A DNA stretch of 64,000 bases. It comes from Veronia pacifica. GTDB lineage: Bacteria; Pseudomonadota; Gammaproteobacteria; Enterobacterales; Vibrionaceae. The stretch lies in the NCBI RefSeq assembly GCF_001707825.1, contig NZ_LYBM01000012.1:1-64000 (forward strand). The letters are read 5' to 3'. Below the pieces are notes generated by a model. It worked only from the letters and a program-made list of their open reading frames with translations, had not been told where the DNA came from and ran no database searches. Below are positions 10,363 to 19,014 of this stretch, piece after piece (the stretch's first letter is position 1; every line of letters starts with the position of its first letter). A program made the translations under genes and the position numbers.

Positions 10363-12137
10363 TGCACTTTTTAGGAATACTCTTCTACGTGGGTATTGCC
10401 GTTGGCATATACACGGTAGAAACGACACGCGCATTTGTGTTGCAGTCTCTCGAGCTGTCACCCGAAATCACAGTGCTGATCATGCTGGCATTTGCCTATC
10501 CGCTGATCCTTTTTATCGCGGTCATGCTCTACCACCTGACAGACAACAAACGTTTTTCACTTGATTACTATAAAGGTCAGGTGAACCTGTGTTCTTCTCT
10601 GTGTGTTTCCTTTGGTCTGATAGGTACGTTTGTCGGGCTGGCATTAATGATTGAAGGCATCGCATCGGGTATGGGTGTGGAAGGGGACTTCTCCACCAAA
10701 ATGTCCTCTTTGTTGGGTGCGATCAGTGAGGCGATGGACGCTATGTCGCTGGCATTTTTGACCTCTATTCTCGGCGTTAGTGCTTCAGTGGCAATTTTGT
10801 TTTGCACCAATTTCTTCAGCTCGTATTTCCTGACTCACGGCCCAGAAAAAGAGGGACAAGTCGATGGCTCCGGCACGGAGTTGATTGCCGACAAAGACTC
10901 TAACGAGAGCATTGTGGTGATCAAGGACGCATTGCGAGATTCACTAGAGATGATCGCCAATAAAGAGAAAGTCTGGTCTGATTTATTTTTGCTGATGCAG
11001 AAAAGCTCGGGCTCTACCGTGGTCGATCAACTTAATAAGATCATGTATCGCAACAACCAGCTCATTGAACTCATGTCTGAGCAAATTAAGCAGCTTCGTC
11101 AGGAGCAGGCGACAGGGGTGGAGGGGCTTCAAACATCCTTGAAGAAAAATGCTGACCAACTGTCAGACGATTTTTCTCAGGTAGCTACAACGATGGATAA
11201 CGTGAGTTCCGCCGTCAGCAACATGAATGAAGCTGTGAATGAAAGTCAAACCATGACGGCAGCAGTGATAGAAAAAACCACCAACCAAATGAGTGAAGTG
11301 ATTAACCGTAACCTTCGCGAATTGAGTAAGGTCGCAGAGATACTGGGCGATATCAGACTGGCTGTCGCTGTTCCAATAGAGGAAGCGTTGAAAGATGCGC
11401 TCCGTCAGAATGTCTTTACCCTGATGTTTCAGCCCGTATATGAAAGCGGTGGTGAAGTCATTGGCGCAGAAACCTTCATTCGCTGGGAAGATCCAGTGCG
11501 AGGGCCTGTGCTCACTCGCGATTTGTTAGATGCGGCGAAAGAAGCGAATTTGATGAACGATATCGACCGCTGGGTGATGGTGAATGCTATTCGTCAATTG
11601 TCCAGATGGTACTTTGATGGCAAATGGCAGGATAACTGGCAACTGTCGATAAACTGTAGCAGCGAGAGACTGCTGTTCCCCTTGTTTATGGCAGAGCTGT
11701 CGTCTGAACTTGAAAAAGCCAAGCTGCCACCTAAGCTTCTCGCTTTTGAAATCACGGAACAAACCATTATGGATGACCCTGAAGCATCCAACGATAAAAT
11801 TATGCAATTGCATCGTCTCGGTGTCAGCGTGTACTTGGATAACTTTGGTACTGGATTCACTTCACTGGGTAACCTCAGGAATATGGATATCGACAGGGTG
11901 AAAGTGAGCCGGACTATTACCGACGGCATGACGCAAGACCTGACCGGTGTGACATCCATTATCCGCTCTATCATGGTTATTGCTGACGAAATGAAACTTA
12001 GCGTATCGGCTGAGGGTATCGAAACCAAAGAACAAATGGATCTTCTGAAGCGAGAGGGTTGTTCGATGTTCCAGGGGTATTATTTTGGTAAGCCAAAATC
12101 GCCCGACGAATTCATCATTGAGTACATAAGAAATTAA
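10362..12137 (+). CDS. MotA/TolQ/ExbB-like channel protein fused to a degenerate EAL domain (SiiB-like with c-di-GMP module)
   Basis: 591 residues from ATG 10362 (an in-frame TTG one codon upstream is unlikely). Four hydrophobic helices lie in residues about 3-165, with the MotA/TolQ/ExbB channel motifs 'GLIGTFVGLAL' and 'SLAFLTSILGVS'. A coiled coil follows (about 225-335), then an EAL domain (about 345-590). EAL residues present are Glu370, Asn431, Glu463, Asp493, Lys514, Glu551 and Gln571. The signature itself reads E-T-F, the second Asp of the usual DDFGTG is Asn494, and the Asp of the usual KxD is Ser516. Two metal ligands are thus lost, so c-di-GMP binding without hydrolysis is more likely than phosphodiesterase activity. 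In SPI-4, SiiB is a stand-alone MotA-like protein; I know of no EAL fusion there. The stop is 133 bp before the ABC gene. Confidence 0.85.
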   Translation: MHFLGILFYVGIAVGIYTVETTRAFVLQSLELSPEITVLIMLAFAYPLILFIAVMLYHLTDNKRFSLDYYKGQVNLCSSLCVSFGLIGTFVGLALMIEGIASGMGVEGDFSTKMSSLLGAISEAMDAMSLAFLTSILGVSASVAILFCTNFFSSYFLTHGPEKEGQVDGSGTELIADKDSNESIVVIKDALRDSLEMIANKEKVWSDLFLLMQKSSGSTVVDQLNKIMYRNNQLIELMSEQIKQLRQEQATGVEGLQTSLKKNADQLSDDFSQVATTMDNVSSAVSNMNEAVNESQTMTAAVIEKTTNQMSEVINRNLRELSKVAEILGDIRLAVAVPIEEALKDALRQNVFTLMFQPVYESGGEVIGAETFIRWEDPVRGPVLTRDLLDAAKEANLMNDIDRWVMVNAIRQLSRWYFDGKWQDNWQLSINCSSERLLFPLFMAELSSELEKAKLPPKLLAFEITEQTIMDDPEASNDKIMQLHRLGVSVYLDNFGTGFTSLGNLRNMDIDRVKVSRTITDGMTQDLTGVTSIIRSIMVIADEMKLSVSAEGIETKEQMDLLKREGCSMFQGYYFGKPKSPDEFIIEYIRN

Positions 12138-12201
12138 CTCGGCCATTCTGACCGAAGACGACTTTTGCACGGCATGGCTGGAACAAATACATACAAAATT
12201 G

Positions 12202-12250
12202 CACTGGCTTGAATGACACGGGCTTTATTGGCCAATATGTAAAGCCAGTG
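12202..12250 (+). promoter_or_regulatory. Inverted repeat in the leader of the ABC exporter gene
   Basis: A perfect 9-bp inverted repeat (CACTGGCTT at 12202-12210, AAGCCAGTG at 12242-12250) encloses 31 bases in the only sizeable gap of the secretion operon. It ends 21 bp before the exporter start codon, with no T-run, so it is not an ordinary terminator. It could modulate translation or processing of the exporter message. Confidence 0.4.
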
Positions 12251-12270
12251 GTTGGGGAAAAGTAAGGCAT

Positions 12271-14217
12271 ATGATGAAATCGAACATAGAACAACTCATC
12301 AGAAGCACACACGCCAAGTTTGATTGGAACTTGTTCTCACGCTTGGATGGCGAGAACGTTGATGCCTTCCTCAATGAGATCAACGACAACTTTTCTGACC
12401 CCTTGTTCGATTATCACTTACATAGAAAAATGGTAACCAACGCTGAGGACTTGCCTGAGTCGTTTGTGACGTTGGGCTACGACTCCATGTACGTTTACCG
12501 GACGGGAAATACGTATATCAGTGAAGGAGTAGGGAAAATTGATCCTGAAACTCTAGTCGCTAAAGAGATCGTGTTTATACAGGATTATCCAAAGAAGATG
12601 ACCGGCAAAGGATTTGTCGAAGTGATTTACTCTCTTTATCCCAAAATCAACTTCTTCCTCCTGGCTACCGTACCCTTTGTCATTATCCCCGCGTTTTACT
12701 CTAACCTATTCAATACTCGATTGATTTTCAATGACATGGTAACCACGTTGTTTTATGTCACCATGGCCTTCTTACTCTTGTGGGGTGTCGACTACGGTCT
12801 GAAGCGCTTTATCAAACACCGGCACCTTAACCGAATTGATGAAAACGCATTAAAGATTGAGCGGTACATGCTAAGTATTGTGCCGTATCTTCCCACCGGC
12901 AGTGCACTGATGAAGGTTCGGACCATAGAATCGAACCGCAAAACGATCTGGGAAAACATTTCTGGCGTCATTGTCGACTTTGTCAGTATTTGTCTTGTAG
13001 TGGGCATACTGTTTGCCTTTATTGGTTTTTACGCATTCGGGCTGGTTCTGTTTTATTTTGGCGTCATGTTGGGTGCGACCTACATGAGATACCGAAATTA
13101 CACCGTATACATTGAGTTAGAAGCTGCGCAACAAGACCTGTTAACTGAACGTATCTCATACTATCGCAATAACACCCATCTCCGTTTTTTCGATAATGCA
13201 GCGACGCTGGACAGTTTCGAGCAATCGTGCAAGAAGTCTTACCATTCTGATCATGGTATCACCAGTTTTAATTTTAACTGGGACGAATTGGTCAGGGTGA
13301 CGACCTTCCTCGCCAGTACCGTTTTGTTCACTGTGATTTTCTTTTCATCTAAGGCGAACCCTGAGATCTTTAATGTGCTGATTGCCTGTCTTATCTTGAA
13401 TGGGCGGGTGGCTTCGTCGGTGGTGAGTTTGGTGACTAAGTCATTTTTTATCATGGTGTCGACCTACCATATGCATACGGCGCTGAAAGATGTTTTTGAG
13501 ACCTTTGATGACAAGTTATTTTCCAAAGGTTTACAGCTCGATAAGATTAGCCGGATCACCCTAAATAATGTTTCCATCATGAATGATGAAAAAACGCTGG
13601 TTCAGGAGATCAGTACCCGATTTACGAAAGGCAATATTTATGGTTTCTACGGCAATGTGGGCTCGGGCAAGTCGACATTAATGCAGACAATTCTGCGCAA
13701 CCATCATAATTACAGTGGTAGCGTCGTCTTCAACGATTTTTACAATCTACGCGATATCGACCCCACGGTATTTGGTAAGCGTGTAGCTTATCTTGACCCG
13801 TCCTCTGATTTTCTAAAGGGCTCGCTTTACTCTAATTTCTATGTCAGAGGGATACGTGACACGGGCCTTATTGCGAAGGTTTGCACAAACATTTTTCCGG
13901 ATGCCGTGATTGATTATGAGTTTGTGTTTGTGCGTGATATTTCCACCATTCCCATGTCGACAGGTCAAAAACGTAAGCTGCTATTAATGATGACGCTGAA
14001 TAAAACGAAAGAATTAGTAGTTCTTGATGAAGCCTTTATCAATATGTCTGTTGTCGATATCGCTCAGATGATCGTATTTCTTAAAACAGAACTCAGCCAA
14101 GCCATTGTCTTGATTGTCAGCCACGACAGGCAAATTCTAAATCAGCTTGATAACCTTTATGAGATTAGGGAAGGCGGTTTGAACATGATTAAGAATTCAA
14201 TTGTCAAAGTGGTTTAG
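12271..14217 (+). CDS. ABC exporter of the adhesin type I secretion system (SiiF-like)
   Basis: 648 residues, a half-transporter with fused membrane and ATPase parts. The N-terminal ~125 residues form a soluble domain without a protease-type Cys. They may be a C39-like docking domain, but I cannot confirm it. About six TM helices occupy residues ~130-420. The nucleotide-binding domain has Walker A GNVGSGKST (461-469), an unusual signature 'MSTGQKRK' instead of LSGGQ, Walker B 'LVVLDEA' and H-loop 'VSHD'. The family powers one-step export of giant substrates through the HlyD and TolC partners encoded upstream. A second in-frame ATG lies directly after the first. Being the last core gene of the cluster matches siiF in SPI-4. 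Confidence 0.85.
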   Translation: MMKSNIEQLIRSTHAKFDWNLFSRLDGENVDAFLNEINDNFSDPLFDYHLHRKMVTNAEDLPESFVTLGYDSMYVYRTGNTYISEGVGKIDPETLVAKEIVFIQDYPKKMTGKGFVEVIYSLYPKINFFLLATVPFVIIPAFYSNLFNTRLIFNDMVTTLFYVTMAFLLLWGVDYGLKRFIKHRHLNRIDENALKIERYMLSIVPYLPTGSALMKVRTIESNRKTIWENISGVIVDFVSICLVVGILFAFIGFYAFGLVLFYFGVMLGATYMRYRNYTVYIELEAAQQDLLTERISYYRNNTHLRFFDNAATLDSFEQSCKKSYHSDHGITSFNFNWDELVRVTTFLASTVLFTVIFFSSKANPEIFNVLIACLILNGRVASSVVSLVTKSFFIMVSTYHMHTALKDVFETFDDKLFSKGLQLDKISRITLNNVSIMNDEKTLVQEISTRFTKGNIYGFYGNVGSGKSTLMQTILRNHHNYSGSVVFNDFYNLRDIDPTVFGKRVAYLDPSSDFLKGSLYSNFYVRGIRDTGLIAKVCTNIFPDAVIDYEFVFVRDISTIPMSTGQKRKLLLMMTLNKTKELVVLDEAFINMSVVDIAQMIVFLKTELSQAIVLIVSHDRQILNQLDNLYEIREGGLNMIKNSIVKVV

Positions 14218-14482
14218 CACATAAACTACAACGTATTCTTGCAAACAATGCGTGTTTATCAGCCAAATCAATCATATGATCTTTCACCAAGGCCCGAACG
14301 ACGACCGTGGAGTACCGATAGACATGGCACACGCCTCAGCGTCTGGTTGTATTTCCCCTGAAACACCAAGCGCTGTATCTATCCACTCATTTAACCACCT
14401 CATTCTGATCATTCGGGTGTCTTCAACATTAGATCATCGTACAACACTCAAAGACTAAGGATCATCAGTGGGGGGCATCAGA

Positions 14483-15475
14483 ATGCCGAAGGGTCGGGAA
14501 AAGTGGATCACTGTTGCAACCTGTCTGTTGGCTGGCTGGATGTCTCTGGGTTGTGAGTCCGTTGATTCTCAGGGCCCTTTGACTGCTCCTGTTTCAATTG
14601 GCTATCTTGCGCCGCCAAAACTTGCTATTACCAACGAGCTAACCCGAGTTGGCATTCGAAGTAGTCATTTATCTGAACTTGACGATAAGCGATTGAAAGA
14701 AGAACTCACTGACACTTCAGTGTCAGGGGGGCCCATCTTTGTTCAGGCTACTGATGTTCCGGAAGGGAAGTATTCTGCTCCCTTACCGCAGCACTACCTA
14801 AATCTTCATTATTATACTGATTCACAGACACATGATTACCAAGTGCAGCAAAAGGCATGTAATAGTTCAACTCGTGATAGCTGCGCGGGGATAGATAGCT
14901 TTCATGTTCGTTGTGAGAAAACCTCCACGATCGCAGTGTTAGATGTCAGTATTACCAAGGTGAAAAACAGCGAAGATATTTTCTCAAGGTCTTATAGCGA
15001 AAGGACTGAGTTTGATCGTTGCGAAAACGACAGTGACCAGAGTATTTCCAAAAGTCGTGATGCCGCGTTTTTGGCGATTTTATCGCGGCTAAAAGAAGAT
15101 ATGCTTCCGCATCAGGCAAGGTTGTCAGCTTCTTTGATTCAATTTCCATCGACGTTGACCGAGCCTTATAACACACAGTTTTTGCGTGCTTTTCAGCTCG
15201 CGCTTCGTGGACAAAGTGTCAGCGCCTGTCATGTTTTCATTGAACTTTACAATGAACTAAAACAAGATTTTTCACTGTCTTATAATGCGGCTGTCTGCTT
15301 TGCTGTTGTTGGTGACCTTGATGCAACCGACGCCGCATACAAAATAGCGGAATCGCTGGCTAACAATACTGATAAAATACATTTTATCAAGAAGCTGAGT
15401 GAAAAACGGCACATCATAGAGTCAGCCCGTACTCAACTAAATGCTTTGCAGCAAAGCCGTACCCAGGCCCCATAA
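14483..15475 (+). CDS. Putative exported lipoprotein with a C-terminal TPR-like segment
   Basis: 330 residues from ATG 14483, which has a G-rich Shine-Dalgarno. GTG 14468 in the same frame is an alternative start. The N-terminus has Lys/Arg residues, a hydrophobic stretch and 'WMSLGC', which resembles a lipobox although position -3 is Ser. The middle part has four cysteines close together (about residues 125-160) that may form disulfides. Residues about 230-310 are helical and read like one or two tetratricopeptide units ('SLSYNAAVCFAVVGDLDATDAAYKIAE'). I recognise no family. It lies about 250 bp after the exporter gene on the same strand, so it may be an accessory outer-membrane protein of the secretion system. 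Confidence 0.65.
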   Translation: MPKGREKWITVATCLLAGWMSLGCESVDSQGPLTAPVSIGYLAPPKLAITNELTRVGIRSSHLSELDDKRLKEELTDTSVSGGPIFVQATDVPEGKYSAPLPQHYLNLHYYTDSQTHDYQVQQKACNSSTRDSCAGIDSFHVRCEKTSTIAVLDVSITKVKNSEDIFSRSYSERTEFDRCENDSDQSISKSRDAAFLAILSRLKEDMLPHQARLSASLIQFPSTLTEPYNTQFLRAFQLALRGQSVSACHVFIELYNELKQDFSLSYNAAVCFAVVGDLDATDAAYKIAESLANNTDKIHFIKKLSEKRHIIESARTQLNALQQSRTQAP

Positions 15476-15657
15476 TTGTCAGTCTGAATCCCCACTTTTC
15501 TGATGATTATCTATCTTTGGATTAATGCGAAAAGAAGACAGTACTGAGGAAGTCAGTTCGGCCAAGACAATATTGTGTGAATCGGCGCGTTGTATGTACC
15601 CTTTTTGACTCTCATCAGTAGGTTGCTTTATTTAAAAAGTCCATCATTAGGGCGTTA

Positions 15658-17007
15658 ATGAACAAGGAGAGTGGGGTGCGAAGGCTTGTCTGTGTTTACC
15701 TATTTTGTCTGTCTTTTACATGTTATTCCACAGAGTTAGAGTCAACACATTTTCTGAGCAACGTAACTTCAGACTTCGGTGTCGATGACACGATAGGTCG
15801 TCAGGCTGAAAGGGCATCTGAAGGGGAATCTGGCGAGTTCTTGGAGTTCGTCGATGAGGAATATATTGAGCGTCAGCAGCAACAACAAAGCTATTTGAAT
15901 GCTTTCGATCTCAGGCGTGATGCGCTTTTGAAGCTTTGGCAACTTCCGTTACAAACTACTGCCGCTCAGCAGGTTATTTATAGTTCAGATCTGCTGTCTC
16001 GCCTTATCATTAATCCTGCGACTCAAACTGTCAGCATTGATATTATTAATAAAGAGGATATCCCTTCTCTTGAACGTCCTTGGTTGAAGAACATACGTGA
16101 TCAAGAAATATCCGGCTTTCTTCAACGTTATGATCTTCTGACTGTTATCACGCGTGCCAAACAAGCGCATGTTCCGCCGAGACCTAAAGAGTCTGTTCGC
16201 ACAATTCTTGAAGACGAATTAGTGTTACAAACTGAAAGGATGCTCAGTGATGTTGAGAGAGATTTGATTCTCAGCGAGTCAGATAAGACAAAAGAAAAGC
16301 AGAAAATTCAACGTTTTTATGCAAAACGGCGTGCCAAGCTCTTGCAGCAACTCGCATCCTCTTCAGATTCTGTTTATCCTCTTGTTATCAGGCTGACATT
16401 GCCGCTTCCTATATCTTATTGGCAAAAAAAGCTGCAGCTATACCTGGATAATTTTCGCCTTCAGGCCAGTCTGACTGAGACAGATCTTACTCTTTTAATC
16501 GCTATCGCGAGGGTGTCGTCGCGGTTTGATGCCGACGCCCGGTATGCCTCATCATCATTTGGTCTGATGCAAGTATCAGCCTCCAGTGCTGGTATTGCGG
16601 TATCTCAGAGAGTATTTCGGCGGGCACTCACGCCTTCACAAGAGATACTTATCTCTCCGGGAACCAATATTTTTTACGGTGCCAATTACTTAGCAATACT
16701 GAAAAATCAGTATTTTGCTGGAGTAACAGAGGGGGCGGGGCTGACGTATTGCATGCTGGCTGCTTATCGACTGGGACCAGAGTTTGTGATTGATATTTTC
16801 CGACAAAACGACAATGAGTCATTAAGCTCGGTAGTGGCAAATATAAAAAAGCTCAGCGATAAAGAAATTGTCGATCAGCTTAAACAAGGCATTCCTTATC
16901 AGGCGGTGATCGACTTCATTGAAAATACGTCAGTCTTAGCCTCTGAGTATGCCCGTTCAGGGTATTTCTTGACGCAGAAAGACCTTTCTATTCCTGATAA
17001 TGGCTGA
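15658..17007 (+). CDS. MltC-like lytic transglycosylase homologue lacking the catalytic glutamate
   Basis: 449 residues with an N-terminal signal sequence ('LVCVYLFCLSFTCYS'). GTG 15676 with 'aaggag' six bases upstream is an alternative start. The C-terminal part (about residues 260-400) aligns without gaps to the SLT domain of MltC around 'FGLMQV', followed by 'NIFYGANYLAIL' and the Tyr-containing 'LAAYRLGPEFV'. At the position of the catalytic Glu (MltC 'QTESSF') this protein reads 'RVSSRF', with Ser287 in place of Glu. The fold is therefore likely kept but peptidoglycan cleavage is unlikely, and a peptidoglycan-binding or scaffold role is more plausible. It follows the secretion cluster and may help the export machine cross the cell wall, which is inference from position. 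Confidence 0.75.
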   Translation: MNKESGVRRLVCVYLFCLSFTCYSTELESTHFLSNVTSDFGVDDTIGRQAERASEGESGEFLEFVDEEYIERQQQQQSYLNAFDLRRDALLKLWQLPLQTTAAQQVIYSSDLLSRLIINPATQTVSIDIINKEDIPSLERPWLKNIRDQEISGFLQRYDLLTVITRAKQAHVPPRPKESVRTILEDELVLQTERMLSDVERDLILSESDKTKEKQKIQRFYAKRRAKLLQQLASSSDSVYPLVIRLTLPLPISYWQKKLQLYLDNFRLQASLTETDLTLLIAIARVSSRFDADARYASSSFGLMQVSASSAGIAVSQRVFRRALTPSQEILISPGTNIFYGANYLAILKNQYFAGVTEGAGLTYCMLAAYRLGPEFVIDIFRQNDNESLSSVVANIKKLSDKEIVDQLKQGIPYQAVIDFIENTSVLASEYARSGYFLTQKDLSIPDNG

Positions 17008-17641
17008 TCGGTGTCCCTTCTTTTTCGCAGACAGCGATGACTGCTGGATCATTGGCTAACAACGAAATAAACCGCTTTAAATTTGGGTAGGCAATCGGAG
17101 GTGTGTCTAACCCTGATGCCCAGTGTAGAAGCATGAAAAGAAAATAGTCACAGGCGGAGATTTTATTACCACACAGGTATGTCTTACCTTCAAGCTGGGT
17201 ATCTAAAAACGTCAAAATATCAGACAGCCGACGTTGCTGGCCATCTTTGATACTTTTCGTTAACTCAGACTTGTCTTCTTTATTTGCCAGATGCCGCTCA
17301 GGATAAAAGTAGATCATGAGCTCTGGTTGGAATGTTGCTGTTAAATAGCAGAGCCATTGATAAAACTGGCCTCGATCTGGCGAATCACTCGATGGTATTA
17401 GTGCAGCCTCTGGATGCTTTTCAGCCAGATATAAACAAATGGCCGCGCTCTCGTAAATGACAATATCGTTGTCTTTAAGGGCAGGTATACGTCCAGTAGG
17501 GTTTACCTTGAGATAATCAGCCGATTTTTGTTGGTCTACTTTTCTATCAACTAAGGTGAGTTCGTAAGGTACACCAATAGATTGCAGTAATAGATGTGGA
17601 GCAAAACTGGCATTGCGCGGAAAATAGTACAACGTATACAT
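16988..17641 (-). CDS. Glutathione S-transferase family protein
   Basis: 217 residues, the usual length of a cytosolic GST. The N-terminal thioredoxin-like domain has 'YYFPRNASFAPHLLL' (Ser12 is a possible glutathione-activating residue), the cis-Pro segment 'GRIPAL' and the 'YESAAICLYLAE' glutathione-binding motif. An all-helical C-terminal domain carries 'KTYLCGNKISACDYFLF'. It probably conjugates or reduces small electrophiles with glutathione in the cytoplasm. It lies 12 bp downstream of the Gfo/Idh/MocA oxidoreductase gene on the same strand, so the two are likely one operon. Its 3' end overlaps the convergent MltC-like gene by 20 bp. Confidence 0.9.
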   Translation of the reverse strand: MYTLYYFPRNASFAPHLLLQSIGVPYELTLVDRKVDQQKSADYLKVNPTGRIPALKDNDIVIYESAAICLYLAEKHPEAALIPSSDSPDRGQFYQWLCYLTATFQPELMIYFYPERHLANKEDKSELTKSIKDGQQRRLSDILTFLDTQLEGKTYLCGNKISACDYFLFMLLHWASGLDTPPIAYPNLKRFISLLANDPAVIAVCEKEGTPISHYQE

Positions 17642-17653
17642 CCGGTGTGTCCT

Positions 17654-18619
17654 CTATAGAGAGTTTAAAAAAGGAGGGAGCTCATCGGTTGTCTCCTTCA
17701 AGGTAGCTTCAACCAGTTTTTGAACGTCCAATGCCTCTCTCAACGTCGCTAATTTGTTTGGCTCGCCGTTCACCAGTTTAATGATGTGCTCAAGTTGGCT
17801 GTTTTCTCCGCTGACATGCACTTCTTTCCATCCACTGCCATCATTTATTTCAATTTGGCGCCAGTTGATGAGACGGATTGATTTTTTTGACGAAACTAAC
17901 GTCCATTGTAAATAATCGTCTTTTACTACATCGCTGGATGCCTCTATGCTGACAGGAACACCCAAGCTTTCATATTTAGCAGTTACGGCCGTTTCTGAAG
18001 AAATATCATCTGGGTAAACCACATCTGTCTGGGTGAGGTGCATTTCGCCGAAGATTCGTTGCTGCAAAAACAAAAACTGAGTGGCCACCTCACGAAAAAA
18101 ACCGCCTTCTTCTTTGCGACTCAGCCAGCTACTTGCGCCTTTTTGCCATTCTCTGGGCCATTGGCTGAAATGTATCTGCATGTCGATTTCTTTTACACTT
18201 TGCGGCGAAATGTCGGAGAGGAGAAGCTCAAGAGTATCTGTGGTTGAGTCTGTGGCTCCCGGTAAATTCACGAACGCGGGAATTTGCTTTGATTCAGCCA
18301 GAGCGACCACTTCTTCAGCTTCTTTTATATTGGTTGCCAGCGGCTTTTCACACCAGATTATTTTTCCTGCCTCAATAGCTTTTCGGCAGTATTCAAGATG
18401 GCTGGCTGGTGGCGTACCTATGTAGATGATATCGATATCCTGTCGAGTAAACATATCATCTACCGTAAGAATTAACTCAGTGCCTTCAGTGACGCCAATA
18501 TCCGATTCAGGGCGTGAATCATATATACATTTCACAGAGAATGAAGAATGGTTAGTAAGGTTATGAAAAATCTTTCGGCCAATGGTTCCAAAGCCGATTA
18601 TACCTACTGAAATGGTCAC
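17654..18619 (-). CDS. Gfo/Idh/MocA family NAD(P)-dependent oxidoreductase
   Basis: 321 residues starting at GTG 18619, with 'ggag' about 8 bases upstream. The N-terminal Rossmann fold has 'GIIGFGTIGRKI' (nucleotide-binding Gly motif), 'YIGTPPASHLEYC' and the family signature 'WCEKPLATN'. The C-terminal alpha-beta domain is typical of glucose-fructose oxidoreductase and inositol dehydrogenase relatives. The substrate, probably a sugar or polyol derivative, cannot be told from sequence. It is the first gene of a two-gene unit with the GST downstream. A 6-bp inverted repeat (ATGTAA / TTACAT, 18672-18690) lies in its upstream region and could be an operator. Confidence 0.88.
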   Translation of the reverse strand: MTISVGIIGFGTIGRKIFHNLTNHSSFSVKCIYDSRPESDIGVTEGTELILTVDDMFTRQDIDIIYIGTPPASHLEYCRKAIEAGKIIWCEKPLATNIKEAEEVVALAESKQIPAFVNLPGATDSTTDTLELLLSDISPQSVKEIDMQIHFSQWPREWQKGASSWLSRKEEGGFFREVATQFLFLQQRIFGEMHLTQTDVVYPDDISSETAVTAKYESLGVPVSIEASSDVVKDDYLQWTLVSSKKSIRLINWRQIEINDGSGWKEVHVSGENSQLEHIIKLVNGEPNKLATLREALDVQKLVEATLKETTDELPPFLNSL

Positions 18620-19014
18620 AGAATTGCTCCAGATTAACTGTATAGTTTTTCTAACTTGTTATCATTAAAAAATGTAATTATTGTTTACATGCTACATGGC
18701 TGACGTCCTTAAGTCTTGGAGGACAAACACGGTTTAGCTCCATATCAAAAAAATAACATGTATTGTAAATTTGACATCATCTTTCTGTGACGTCATAAAA
18801 CCGTCTTCTCTGACTGTGTTAATGATGACAAAGATGTAGAATACGTCTTGTTGGTTACAAACTGATTTGTTAATAATCTGTTTTCTTTATTGAAAGAATA
18901 TAAAAATAATTAAATTTTTACTAAATAACGAATATATTTAGTTGCTTTATGGCTATGAATGTGAACCTGATCGTTCACATGTTAAAATATAACTAAAATA
19001 ATGATTAATTCCTT
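18620..19014. other. Divergent intergenic region (395 bp)
   Basis: AT-rich spacer between the leftward oxidoreductase gene and the rightward response-regulator gene. It contains the small inverted repeat near 18672-18690 and a stronger one at 18959-18980, listed separately. No gene is seen. Confidence 0.8.
18959..18980. promoter_or_regulatory. Inverted repeat, candidate operator of the two-component operon
   Basis: ATGTGAAC at 18959-18966 and GTTCACAT at 18973-18980 form a perfect 8-bp inverted repeat with a 6-bp centre, 35 bp before the response regulator start. The half-sites resemble CRP half-sites (TGTGA/TCACA), but the TGTGA-to-TCACA gap is 10 rather than 6, so CRP is unlikely. Autoregulation by the downstream regulator is one possibility. 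Confidence 0.45.

Noticed and set aside
10360-12137. Flagellar stator MotA or Zorya-type ZorA defence protein
   Set aside because: The operon has no flagellar or helicase/nuclease genes, and the partners are a type I secretion set, so a Sii-like channel fits better.
14252-14458. 68-codon open frame after the exporter gene
   Set aside because: No ribosome binding site, no family features, and composition like non-coding DNA.
18958-18981. CRP site before the response regulator gene
   Set aside because: TGTGA and TCACA half-sites are 10 bp apart, not 6.
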